From assembly GCA_025362415.1 (NCBI GenBank), contig JANYGM010000204.1, positions 1 through 32,842 of the forward strand: a stretch of DNA of 32,842 nucleotides, read 5' to 3'. The notes beneath the pieces were generated by a model. It made no database searches. It saw only the letters and a list, made by a program, of their open reading frames with translations, and had not been told where the DNA came from. Shown here one piece after another: positions 19,039-28,009 of this stretch (positions are counted from its first letter, which is position 1; every line of letters begins with the position of its first letter). The stretch comes from a bacterium (GTDB taxonomy: Bacteria; Bacteroidota; Bacteroidia; Cytophagales; Thermonemataceae). The position numbers and the translations under genes were made by a program.

Positions 19039-19080
19039 ACTATATTTGTTGTTGTTGATTATTATCTTTTGATTATTTTA

Positions 19081-19166
19081 TGTATTAGTTCCAGCGGAAC
19101 GGCATATTTATAGAAAAATAAAAAATCTATTTTCTATAAATATCTAAGTCCGCAGGACTTCAATAC
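19081..19166. repeat. Nested palindromic element (gttccagcggaac / atatttatagaaaa...ttttctataaatat / aagtccgcaggactt)
   Basis: Inner 14-bp perfect inverted repeat (19104-19117/19130-19143) flanked symmetrically by two REP-like palindromes (19088-19100, 19146-19160). Confidence 0.7.
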
Positions 19167-19180
19167 AACATTCACAATTA

Positions 19181-22100
19181 TTACGCTTTATTTCTAATTT
19201 TCGTCAAGTAAGAAACATTTGGTTTTACGCTGATTTCCTCCAATACGTGGAATGCACGGTCTTCTGCAAAAACAACATCACCTGTTTTCTCATCTTTTGA
19301 AAGTTCCAAAACTTTCGCAATCATACTATCTTTGTCGTTCATATCACCAAAAATAATGGCATCTGTTGGGCAAGAAGTCTGACAAGCAGTTTTGATATCT
19401 CCATCTTTTACTAGACGTTTGTCTTTTCTTGCAGTCAATTTTCCTGCTTGTATGCGTTGTACACACAATGAACATTTTTCCATTACACCACGAGAACGTA
19501 CCGTAACATCAGGATTAAGTACCATTCTACCCAAATCAGTGAACATTGTGTAGTTCACATCTTTGAATTTATCATCATTTGTATAATTAAACCAGTTGAA
19601 ACGGCGCACTTTATATGGGCAGTTGTTGGCACAATAACGAGTACCAATACAACGGTTGTAAGTCATTTGGTTAAGCCCTTCAGAACTGTGTGTAGTTGCT
19701 AAAACTGGGCATACAGTTTCACAAGGTGCATTATTACAATGTTGGCACATCATAGGTTGGAAAACAACTTCTGGATTTTCAGATGCTTCTTCCATTTTCT
19801 CATAATTACCAATAGACTTATCTTTCGTATCTGCATCTGTGCTGTAATAACGGTCAATACGCATCCAATGCATCTCACGACCATTTATTACTTCTCTTTT
19901 CCCAACGACAGAAACATTGTTTTCAGACTGGCAACCAATCATACACGCTCCGCAACCTGTGCAAGAGTTCAAATCAACGACCATTCCCCACCAGTGGTTT
20001 TTGGCATACGCTGTTTTTTCGTGTCCTTTCCACATTGTAATATCCGTTGGCTTCTTTTTGCCATCTGGCGTTACAATCATTGGGTAATATCTGCCTGCTT
20101 TTGTGTCTTTTTTGTATGATGCAAGCGTTGATTCCTGCACGTTTTGTCTGCCCATAATAGTTTGGTGCGTTTGCGTAATGGCAAGTTCTGCAACTTCTTC
20201 AGTTTTAGAAATATCAACTCCACTAGCCGCATAAACATACACGCCATCTTTGATTGTAGCAAATGGATAAGCATTTTTACCTACGCCATCACCACATTTG
20301 CCTGCACTCGTACGACCATAACCCAAAGCTAAAGAAACTGTTCCTTGTGCTTGTCCTGGCTGTATCAAAACGGGAACTTTCACAGAAAATCCGTTTGCCT
20401 TTACTTCAACTATATCACCTTGTTTAATTGATTTTTCTTTTGCGTAAGAAACAGAAACACACAAATAATTATCCCAAGTTGCTTTTGTGATAGGGTCAGG
20501 CATTTCTTGTAACCAAGGGTTATTTCCGTGAAAACCACTACCCAAACCAACTTTTTGATACAAAGAAAGTTCCATTTTGTTACTTGCCACAAAAAATGCT
20601 GCTACTGCTGCCGCTGCACCACTTACATCTCCTTTGAAATCAAAATTTCCAGCAAGTCTAGCTTCATTTTTTACAACATCTTTTACTTCTTTTTTGTCAT
20701 CTGCTTTTACATCAGTTTTTGCATCAACTTTTTTATCATCTACTTTTGCATCAGCTTTAACTTCTGTTTTTGTAGTTTCAAAAGAAATATTTTTTGACTC
20801 ATAAACGCCTTCGTGAAGTGCTTTTGTCCAGAAATCATTAAAGTTTTCTTTGGTATTTTTAGCCCAAAAACTTCTTAAAAAATCATAATAAGATTTGCTA
20901 CTTCCAGACCATTTCAAAAGGCTATCTTGTGCTTGGCGTGTGCCTTTGTAGATAGGTGAAATGGTTGGTTGCATAAAACTAAAATAGCCTTTACGTGGTT
21001 CTGCATCTCCCCAAGACTCCAAAAAGTGCATATCAGGCACTACAAACTTACAATTAGCAGAAGTTTCGTCAATTCTATCAGAGAAAGAAAGGCTAAAAGC
21101 AAGTGATTTCAATGCTTTTGCAAATTTTTCACCGCCTTGTGGGTAATCATAAGCAGGGTTTGTACCATAAAAAATAGCTCCACCAGCCGTTCCACCCAAA
21201 ACATCAGCAACAAATTTAGCCATATCTTCATCATTTCCTTGTTTTAGGTAAGATGGAGAAGATAAATCCATAATTTGGTCATAAGCACCAAGTTCTGCAT
21301 TGATTGCATTTACAATTAACTGCACATTTGGGTCATTTGAGCCTGCAATAACAACTGCTTTGCCTTTTTTAGCTTTCAAATCTGCGGCTGCTTGCTTGAT
21401 TTTGTCAGCGACTTTTTTATCAGAAATATCAGAAACAGTCAAACCGCCTTTAATTTCGTTGTATAAAAGTGCTGCTACAATGCCTTCTTGTGAAGGTTTT
21501 ATTTGCATACGGTAATCAGAATTTGCCCCTGTGATAGTCATTCCACTTTCAAAAGTGTACAAACGGGACATTTCTCTATTATTTTTGTTCAATTTCCTAT
21601 TTTTAGCAAATTGACCATTATATTCAGTTGCAGAAAGCCACGTCCCTAAGAAATCAGCTGAGATACTTACAATAGTTTCTGCTTTTGAGAAATCATAAGT
21701 AGGCAAAGCATACGTTCCAAATGATTTTTCGTTTGCTTTTAGCATTCCATACGCAGAAACAGCATCATAAGCAATGTGTTTTACGTTAGGATATTTTTTA
21801 GTAAATTCTGCAATAACTGCCTTTGTAGATGGGCTAAGGATAGAATGTGAAACCAAATAAACCGTTCCGTTAGCAGATGAAAGTGCAGAAACAATTTTTG
21901 CATCAACATCTTCTAATTTAGCTTTTTTGTTATCTTCTCGTGGCTCTTGTATGCGTGAAAGGTCATAAAGTCCTAAGATAGATGCTAAAACTCTCGCACT
22001 TACTTTGCCTTTTGTGATAGAAGAAGCCTCATTTCCATCAATTTTGATAGGACGACCTTCTCTAGTTTTTACCAAAATACTTGCGTATTCGCCATCTTGT

Positions 22101-22387
22101 GCGTATGTACTTGCATAAAAATTGGGAATACTTGGCTCAAAATCCTCTGGTTTATTTAGATAAGGAATAGATTTTTTTATAGGAGCTTCGCAAGCAGCAA
22201 GTGAGACTGCAGCCACACTAAAACCTAATAGTTTGAGGAAATCACGGCGTTTTGTGCCTCCTGCCTCTGTTTGTTCTGCTATTGGCAAAAACTCTGGGAA
22301 TTCATTATGCGCTTTTTTGACGAATTCTATATCATTAGAAAACTCTTCTAAACCTTTCCAGTATATTTTTTTATTCTGATTTTCCAT
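19181..22387 (-). CDS. actB: Alternative complex III subunit ActB (molybdopterin-like plus Fe-S domains)
   Basis: Tat/lipoprotein signal TKRRDFLKLLGFSVAAVSLAACEAP; CTGCGACMIGCQSEN, CQHCNNAPCETVCPV, CIGTRYCANNCPYKVRR, CSLCVQRIQAG...CQTSCPT. Confidence 0.95.
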   Translation of the reverse strand: MENQNKKIYWKGLEEFSNDIEFVKKAHNEFPEFLPIAEQTEAGGTKRRDFLKLLGFSVAAVSLAACEAPIKKSIPYLNKPEDFEPSIPNFYASTYAQDGEYASILVKTREGRPIKIDGNEASSITKGKVSARVLASILGLYDLSRIQEPREDNKKAKLEDVDAKIVSALSSANGTVYLVSHSILSPSTKAVIAEFTKKYPNVKHIAYDAVSAYGMLKANEKSFGTYALPTYDFSKAETIVSISADFLGTWLSATEYNGQFAKNRKLNKNNREMSRLYTFESGMTITGANSDYRMQIKPSQEGIVAALLYNEIKGGLTVSDISDKKVADKIKQAAADLKAKKGKAVVIAGSNDPNVQLIVNAINAELGAYDQIMDLSSPSYLKQGNDEDMAKFVADVLGGTAGGAIFYGTNPAYDYPQGGEKFAKALKSLAFSLSFSDRIDETSANCKFVVPDMHFLESWGDAEPRKGYFSFMQPTISPIYKGTRQAQDSLLKWSGSSKSYYDFLRSFWAKNTKENFNDFWTKALHEGVYESKNISFETTKTEVKADAKVDDKKVDAKTDVKADDKKEVKDVVKNEARLAGNFDFKGDVSGAAAAVAAFFVASNKMELSLYQKVGLGSGFHGNNPWLQEMPDPITKATWDNYLCVSVSYAKEKSIKQGDIVEVKANGFSVKVPVLIQPGQAQGTVSLALGYGRTSAGKCGDGVGKNAYPFATIKDGVYVYAASGVDISKTEEVAELAITQTHQTIMGRQNVQESTLASYKKDTKAGRYYPMIVTPDGKKKPTDITMWKGHEKTAYAKNHWWGMVVDLNSCTGCGACMIGCQSENNVSVVGKREVINGREMHWMRIDRYYSTDADTKDKSIGNYEKMEEASENPEVVFQPMMCQHCNNAPCETVCPVLATTHSSEGLNQMTYNRCIGTRYCANNCPYKVRRFNWFNYTNDDKFKDVNYTMFTDLGRMVLNPDVTVRSRGVMEKCSLCVQRIQAGKLTARKDKRLVKDGDIKTACQTSCPTDAIIFGDMNDKDSMIAKVLELSKDEKTGDVVFAEDRAFHVLEEISVKPNVSYLTKIRNKA

Positions 22388-22506
22388 AAATAATTATGCC
22401 TTAGAATTTTGATGCTTGTTGTTAAGTTATTGGGGCGTGTGCAATTTACACACTTATATAGTCTTTTGAAAATTTATTTAAAATCATTTATTCAAACAAT
22501 TTTCTG

Positions 22507-22611
22507 TGAAGTCAGGTGTTTCCACCTGACTTCAATAATGCGCTTTTAGATACCTACTACAACGAAATTAAAAATATTCGCATTTGTTGTCAGGTGGAAA
22601 CACCTGACAAC
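22507..22611 (-). mobile_element. Candidate non-autonomous REP-A/REP-B unit 1 (A1-spacer-B1)
   Basis: A1 22507-22534, B1 22586-22611; the spacer copies the sequence downstream of RAYT and its last codons (acgaaattaaaaatattc). Confidence 0.65.
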
Positions 22612-22629
22612 ACAGGTTTCTGCTTTTTG

Positions 22630-23305
22630 TGAAGTCAGGTGTTTCCACCTGACTTCAATAATGTGCTTTTAGGTACTTACTACAACGAAATTAAAAATAT
22701 TCTTTGTAATGAACTAGCATTGTTTTATGTATTGTATCAGATAAATAAAACTTAGCACTTGAATATTTGTAATCTTCTGAATTGACTACTATTTCTTTTC
22801 TTACAGGATTTTGGTGTAGATATTGTAGTTTTATTTTTAATATTTCTTCATTGTAAATAACTACATCATCAAATCTATCATTCCAAACCTTAAAAATTTG
22901 ATTTTTATCTTTTATATTTTCTCTTAGACTTTCTAATATTTCTAAATATCCATCTTCTTCTAACATTTTTCTTATTTGTACTGACGTGAATTTCTTAAAA
23001 TCTCGCATCAAATCAGATAATTTAGTTTCATTTTTGAAGTAAATTATGAGATGAATGTGGTTAGGCATAATTACGTAGCCTAATAAATTTGCATCATATT
23101 TCTCACAAACAAACTTTAAACTGCTACAAATCAAGTCGTAATATTTATCATTTATAAAGAGATGTTTCCAGTTATTGCAAGTAGTCGTGACAAAAAAACA
23201 TCTATAATCAGTTAGGTTTTTACGTCCTCTTAGTCCCATTGCAAGTTTTTTCTAAAAATTAAGATTTAAAAACGCATTTGTTGTCAGGTGGAAACACCTG
23301 ACAAC
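22630..23305 (-). mobile_element. Candidate autonomous RAYT unit (REP-A2 - RAYT - REP-B2)
   Basis: Perfect 12-bp stems at A2 (22630-22657, loop TTTC) and B2 (23280-23305, loop GAAA) bracket the Y1 transposase gene. Confidence 0.65.
22691..23239 (-). CDS. REP-associated tyrosine transposase (RAYT; IS200-like Y1/HUH)
   Basis: YVIMPNHIHLII HUH motif and a C-terminal LKIKLQYLHQNPVRKEIV motif containing the likely catalytic Tyr; palindromes on both sides. Confidence 0.9.
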   Translation of the reverse strand: MGLRGRKNLTDYRCFFVTTTCNNWKHLFINDKYYDLICSSLKFVCEKYDANLLGYVIMPNHIHLIIYFKNETKLSDLMRDFKKFTSVQIRKMLEEDGYLEILESLRENIKDKNQIFKVWNDRFDDVVIYNEEILKIKLQYLHQNPVRKEIVVNSEDYKYSSAKFYLSDTIHKTMLVHYKEYF

Positions 23306-23322
23306 ACAGGTTTCTTTTTTTG

Positions 23323-23423
23323 TGAAGTCAGGTGTTTCTACCTGACTTCAATTTAATTGCAAGTTTTTTCTAAAAATTAAGATTTAAAAGCGCATTTGTT
23401 GTCAGGTAGAAACACCTGACAAC
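23323..23423 (-). mobile_element. Candidate non-autonomous REP-A/REP-B unit 3 (A3-spacer-B3)
   Basis: A3 23323-23350, B3 23398-23423; the spacer attgcaagttttttctaaaaattaagatttaaaagcgcatttg copies the RAYT 5' leader. Confidence 0.65.
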
Positions 23424-23440
23424 ACAGGTAAATCTACAAC

Positions 23441-23496
23441 AAAAAAGCCACCATAACTATATTCCTAAACCCTAGAATTTGGAAATATAGTTATGG
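23441..23496 (-). terminator. Terminator-like hairpin directly downstream of actA
   Basis: On the minus strand: ccataactatatttcc...ggaatatagttatgg followed by tggctttttt. Confidence 0.65.
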
Positions 23497-23504
23497 TTTA
23501 ATGC

Positions 23505-24725
23505 TTAGTAATGGCATTTAGAACACTCCAAACCGCCAATATCTTTTACTTTCATTTCTTTTCCGCCACTACCTTTGTGTGCAGCCATTAGTTTGTCGTA
23601 ATATACATTTCCTTCTGATTTTACAACTGTTTGTCTGTGGCAATCAATACACCAACCCATACTCAAAGGAGAGCGTTGTTGTACTACTTCCATTTGTGCA
23701 ATATTTCCGTGACAGCTTGTACATTCAATTTGTCCTGCTACTGTGTGTTGTGAGTGGTTGAAATATACTAAATCAGGCAAATTATGTACTCTAATCCATT
23801 GAATTGGCTGGTTTTTCTCTGCCGCTTCATAGATTTTTTGGATTTGTGGAGAAGTACGTTTGATAGCATTATGACAATTCATACAGATATTCACAGAAGG
23901 AATATTAGCTGATTTGCCTTTGTAAACGCTTGTATGGCAATATTGACAGTTAATTTCGTATTTGCCAGCGTGCAATTTGTGAGAGAAAGAGATTGGTTGT
24001 GTAGGTGCATAACCCGTTTGTTTGCCTATTTTCATAGTTTTGTCAATACCTGCTTTTGCTACTACAAGGAAGAAAAACACGCCTATTACTGCCAAAAATG
24101 CAGAACTTCTAAATATTGACTCTAAATCAAGTTTTTGATTAACAACTTCTTTGTCTGCTTCTGCAAGTTCTTTATGTTGAAGATTTTTTGTGAGCAAAGA
24201 AACTACCAAAGATAATGTTACAAGCACCAAAAGAAGTGTTACGACCATACCAGTCAAAATGACATTATTATAGCCACTTCCACCTTCTGAACTTCCACTT
24301 GTTGCTGGTGCGCCTGCAACGGAAACATTTGTTGCAACAGGTTTATCTCCTTCTGCTTTGATATACCCTAAAATATTTTTGATGTCCTCATCTTTTAGGT
24401 CTGGGAAAGACTGCATTTGCGCTTTTCCGTACTGATTATAAAGGGCTACTGCATACGCATCACCACTAGCAATAACGGCTGATGAGTTTTTAACCCATTT
24501 TAAAAGCCAAGCCTCGTTTCTGCGGTCGTGTATGCCTTTTAGTCCAGGACCTACAACGGCTTTATCTCCTACTCCGTGACAGCTTGCGCAATTTCCAGAA
24601 AACAATTCTTTCCCTTTTGCAATGTCCACTTGGGCATTAGCGGTATGCGCTAATACAGTAAGTCCAAAACATATAAGAAATATGTTCAAAAACTTGGTAA
24701 TGCCTTGATTTTTAAGCAAATACAT
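23505..24725 (-). CDS. actA: Alternative complex III subunit ActA, multiheme cytochrome c with N-terminal monoheme domain
   Basis: Six CXXCH motifs: CASCH, CQYCH, CMNCH, CTSCH, CIDCH, CSKCH; adjacent to actB. Confidence 0.88.
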   Translation of the reverse strand: MYLLKNQGITKFLNIFLICFGLTVLAHTANAQVDIAKGKELFSGNCASCHGVGDKAVVGPGLKGIHDRRNEAWLLKWVKNSSAVIASGDAYAVALYNQYGKAQMQSFPDLKDEDIKNILGYIKAEGDKPVATNVSVAGAPATSGSSEGGSGYNNVILTGMVVTLLLVLVTLSLVVSLLTKNLQHKELAEADKEVVNQKLDLESIFRSSAFLAVIGVFFFLVVAKAGIDKTMKIGKQTGYAPTQPISFSHKLHAGKYEINCQYCHTSVYKGKSANIPSVNICMNCHNAIKRTSPQIQKIYEAAEKNQPIQWIRVHNLPDLVYFNHSQHTVAGQIECTSCHGNIAQMEVVQQRSPLSMGWCIDCHRQTVVKSEGNVYYDKLMAAHKGSGGKEMKVKDIGGLECSKCHY

Positions 24726-24991
24726 AACTTTATTGTGTTTGTTTTTAATTTTTTTGCTGTTTTATTTGGTACAAAAATAGTATGAGAACTTTTGTAAACA
24801 AATCATTTTTTATAAAAAGTCAAAAATATTTTTCATTACATTCTCAAAAACCTACTTTAAATACGTTTAGAGAATGTTTTATGCAATTCTAATGTTTCGT
24901 TTTTGGCGTAATTTAGAATATTTCTAAATAAGAAACATTTAAAATGTGGATAACTTTTTCTAACCTTTTGAGTTGAAATTTAGTTATTATC

Positions 24992-25021
24992 AAGTACGAA
25001 GTTTGAGGTACGAAATACGAG
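24992..25021. repeat. Heptamer-type repeat aagtacgaagtttgaggtacgaaatacgag
   Basis: Same family as 152-180, 13954-13976 and 29980-30010. Confidence 0.5.
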
Positions 25022-25054
25022 AATACAAAAGGTTTGAATACAAATTTTAATTAA

Positions 25055-25345
25055 ATGAAAATCAGTAAAAAATACGAACTTTCGCAGGAAAACCTAGACC
25101 GCATAGTGGAAATGGCGTGGGAAGATAGAACGCCTTTTGATGCCATTTTGGCACAATTTGGTGTACCAGAAGCAGATGTAATTAAGATTATGCGCCTAGA
25201 AATGAAACCTAGCTCGTGGCGTATGTGGCGTGAGCGTGTGCAAGGACGTGCTACCAAACATACTAAAATAGCCGTTTCTGGTGTGGATAGGTTTCATTGT
25301 AGTCGTCAGCGTGGTATTACAATGAATAAAGTGTCAAAAAGATAA
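25055..25345 (+). CDS. TIGR03643/DUF2805 family small protein
   Basis: ENLDRIVEMAWEDRTPFDAILAQFGVPEADVIKIMRLEMKPSSWRMWRERVQGRATKH. Confidence 0.85.
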   Translation: MKISKKYELSQENLDRIVEMAWEDRTPFDAILAQFGVPEADVIKIMRLEMKPSSWRMWRERVQGRATKHTKIAVSGVDRFHCSRQRGITMNKVSKR

Positions 25346-25350
25346 TAATA

Positions 25351-25382
25351 TTGTTTTTATATTGTTGATTTTCTTATATTTG
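25351..25382 (+). promoter_or_regulatory. Candidate Bacteroidota promoter for the PIG-L gene
   Basis: TTG at 25351 and TATATTTG at 25375-25382; spacer 21 nt. Confidence 0.3.
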
Positions 25383-25415
25383 TGCATCTAAACAAACTAG
25401 CCATAACTACAAAAA

Positions 25416-27986
25416 ATGCGTTTTTTCTCTCTTCTAACACTGATTTTAATTGCTAAAATCAGCTTTTTTATCTTGCCTGCACAAGCGCAAACCTCACCAC
25501 AACTAAATTCATCTGAAATACTTTTGCATCTCCAAAAACTCCAAACAGTTGGAAGTATTTTGTACGTTGCAGCGCACCCTGATGATGAAAACACACGTTT
25601 ACTGGCTTATCTTGCCAAAGAAAAAAAGCTAAGAACCGCTTATTTGTCTATCACGAGAGGTGATGGTGGGCAAAATCTTATAGGAAAAGAACAAGGTGAT
25701 GCGCTCGGGCTTATCCGTACACAAGAACTGCTACAAGCACGCAGAATAGATGGTGCAGAGCAGTTTTTTACTCGTGCTAATGATTTTGGCTACTCAAAAA
25801 CACCAGAGGAAACCCTTAATATTTGGAATAAAGACAATGTTTTGGCTGATGTCGTTTGGGCTATCCGTAAGTTTAAGCCTGATGTGATTATTTGCCGCTT
25901 TCCTACGACTGGTGAGGGCGGACACGGGCATCATACCGCCTCTGCTATGCTTGCAGAAGAGGCGTTTGAGGCGGCTGCAAATCCTCAAAAATACCCTCAA
26001 CAACTACAATATGTAAGCGTTTGGCAAGCTAAAAGCCTTTTTTGGAATACTTTTAACTTCGGAACGACCAACACAACCGCTGAAAATCAACTCAAAATAG
26101 ATGTAGGAGCTTTTAATCCTCTTTTGGGCAAGTCTTTTGGTGAAATAGCCTCTGAAAGCCGTTCTATGCACAAAAGTCAAGGGTTTGGCTCTGCTCGTGG
26201 GCGTGGTGAAGCTATTGAATATTTTAAATTGCTTAAAACAAGTCCTACAACAAAGCAAACAAAGATTACTGATGTAAAACCAGATTTATTTCAAGGCATT
26301 GATTTGACTTGGAAAAGACTAGATTTACCTAAAATTGACAAGCAAATTAGCGAAATTATCAAAAAATACAACCCTCTTGCACCAAATGAAAGCCTAAATG
26401 ATTTGGTTTTGCTTTATAAAAATATTCAAAATATCCCTGAAAATAACAAAAATGATACTCCACAGACTGATATTACTTATTGGAAAACGCAAAAACTCAA
26501 AGAATTAGAAGTTATTTTGATTTCTTGTGCAGGACTTTGGGCAGAAGCTTATGCAAGCGAGTTTAACGCAGTTGCTAGTGCGACTTTAAACAATAAAATC
26601 AATATTACAACGCAAATAATTAGCAGAAATCAAACTTTGAATAACAAAGTAATCTTAGAAAAAATCACGCTGTTAAACCAAAGAGACACAATTACTAATA
26701 TTTCTTTGGATAAAAACAAACTTTTTACTTTCAAATTTAAAGCTAATATTAAAGCAGATATTACTAATTCTAATCCGTATTGGCTTAATGACAAGCACGA
26801 AATAGGAGAGTTTAATGTAGCTAATCCTTTGATTATTGGCACGCCAGAAAATGACTCACAAAGCCTTGTAGTTTTTTATATGGATATAAATGGTTTGAAA
26901 CTTACGCTTACTCGTCCGCTTACCTACAAAAGTACTGACCCTGTGAAAGGCGAAATTTATAGACCGTTTGAGGTTTTGCCGCCTGCAACCGTTAATATTT
27001 CTGAAAATGTGCTTGTTTTTCCTGATAAAAACCCAAAAAATATTCAAATTATCATCAAAGCAAACGAACCAAATATCTCTGGAAAACTTAATTTGAAAGC
27101 TCCTAGTAACTTTATTATTACTATTAAGAACCCAAACTTTACTTTGAAGAATAAAAATGAGGAACTTATTATTGATGCCGTTATTAGTCTGAAAAATCCT
27201 AATGAAGTTGTTAGTGGAAAGTTAGAAGCAAGCCTAAATATTGGTGAAGGAACGTATAACAAAAGCATCAAACGCATAGAATATGACCATATTCCGTATC
27301 AATTTATTCTTTCAAATGCAGAAAGTACGCTAATAAGCATCAACGTACAGAAAAAAGGTATTCAAATTGGCTATATTGTGGGGGCTGGTGATGATGTGCC
27401 TACTTGTTTGCGACAAATTGGGTATAATGTTACCCTACTTTCTGATGAAATGCTTACAAATGATAATCTTTCTAAGTATGATGCTATTCTGACAGGGGTG
27501 CGTGCCTATAATACCAATGACCGCCTGCAAATTCATTACGAAAAACTAATGCAATACATCAAAAATGGTGGTAATTTGATTGTTCAATATAATACAAACA
27601 ACCGTATTGGTCCTGTTTTGGCTAAAATTGCGCCTTTTCCTTTCACTATTTCTCGTGAGCGCACCACAGACGAGAAAGCGCAAATACGTTTCCTTAAACC
27701 TACCCACAGCGTTATGAATACGCCTAATATGATTAGTGAGGCGGATTTTGATGGTTGGGTACAAGAGAGAGGTATTTATTTTGCTACGGATATTGACAAG
27801 AGTTATGAGACTATTTTTTCTACAAATGATAAAAATGAAAAGCCTAATGACAACAGTCTTATCATTGCAAAGTACGGAAAAGGTAATTTTGTTTATACTG
27901 GTTTGGCATTTTTTAGGCAACTTCCTGCTGGCGTGAGCGGAAGTTACCGTTTGATGGCTAATTTGTTGGGTTTGCCACAAAATTAA
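25416..27986 (+). CDS. PIG-L family (LmbE-like) deacetylase, large secreted form
   Basis: Signal peptide; YVAAHPDDENTRLLAYLAKEKKLRTAYLSITRGDGGQNLIG; GEGGHGHHTASAMLAEEAF. Confidence 0.9.
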   Translation: MRFFSLLTLILIAKISFFILPAQAQTSPQLNSSEILLHLQKLQTVGSILYVAAHPDDENTRLLAYLAKEKKLRTAYLSITRGDGGQNLIGKEQGDALGLIRTQELLQARRIDGAEQFFTRANDFGYSKTPEETLNIWNKDNVLADVVWAIRKFKPDVIICRFPTTGEGGHGHHTASAMLAEEAFEAAANPQKYPQQLQYVSVWQAKSLFWNTFNFGTTNTTAENQLKIDVGAFNPLLGKSFGEIASESRSMHKSQGFGSARGRGEAIEYFKLLKTSPTTKQTKITDVKPDLFQGIDLTWKRLDLPKIDKQISEIIKKYNPLAPNESLNDLVLLYKNIQNIPENNKNDTPQTDITYWKTQKLKELEVILISCAGLWAEAYASEFNAVASATLNNKINITTQIISRNQTLNNKVILEKITLLNQRDTITNISLDKNKLFTFKFKANIKADITNSNPYWLNDKHEIGEFNVANPLIIGTPENDSQSLVVFYMDINGLKLTLTRPLTYKSTDPVKGEIYRPFEVLPPATVNISENVLVFPDKNPKNIQIIIKANEPNISGKLNLKAPSNFIITIKNPNFTLKNKNEELIIDAVISLKNPNEVVSGKLEASLNIGEGTYNKSIKRIEYDHIPYQFILSNAESTLISINVQKKGIQIGYIVGAGDDVPTCLRQIGYNVTLLSDEMLTNDNLSKYDAILTGVRAYNTNDRLQIHYEKLMQYIKNGGNLIVQYNTNNRIGPVLAKIAPFPFTISRERTTDEKAQIRFLKPTHSVMNTPNMISEADFDGWVQERGIYFATDIDKSYETIFSTNDKNEKPNDNSLIIAKYGKGNFVYTGLAFFRQLPAGVSGSYRLMANLLGLPQN

Positions 27987-28009
27987 TGAAAGAAATACGA
28001 GATAAGAAG

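Noticed and set aside
19739-20119. 126-aa ORF on + strand opposite actB (and other ORFs opposite gcvP, actB and PIG-L)
   Set aside because: Shadow ORFs antisense to well-supported conserved genes.
22507-23423. Repeat-spacer pattern that could suggest a CRISPR array
   Set aside because: Repeats are palindromes of two types in alternating orientation, spacers are unequal and related to each other, one interval contains a transposase gene, and no cas genes are present.
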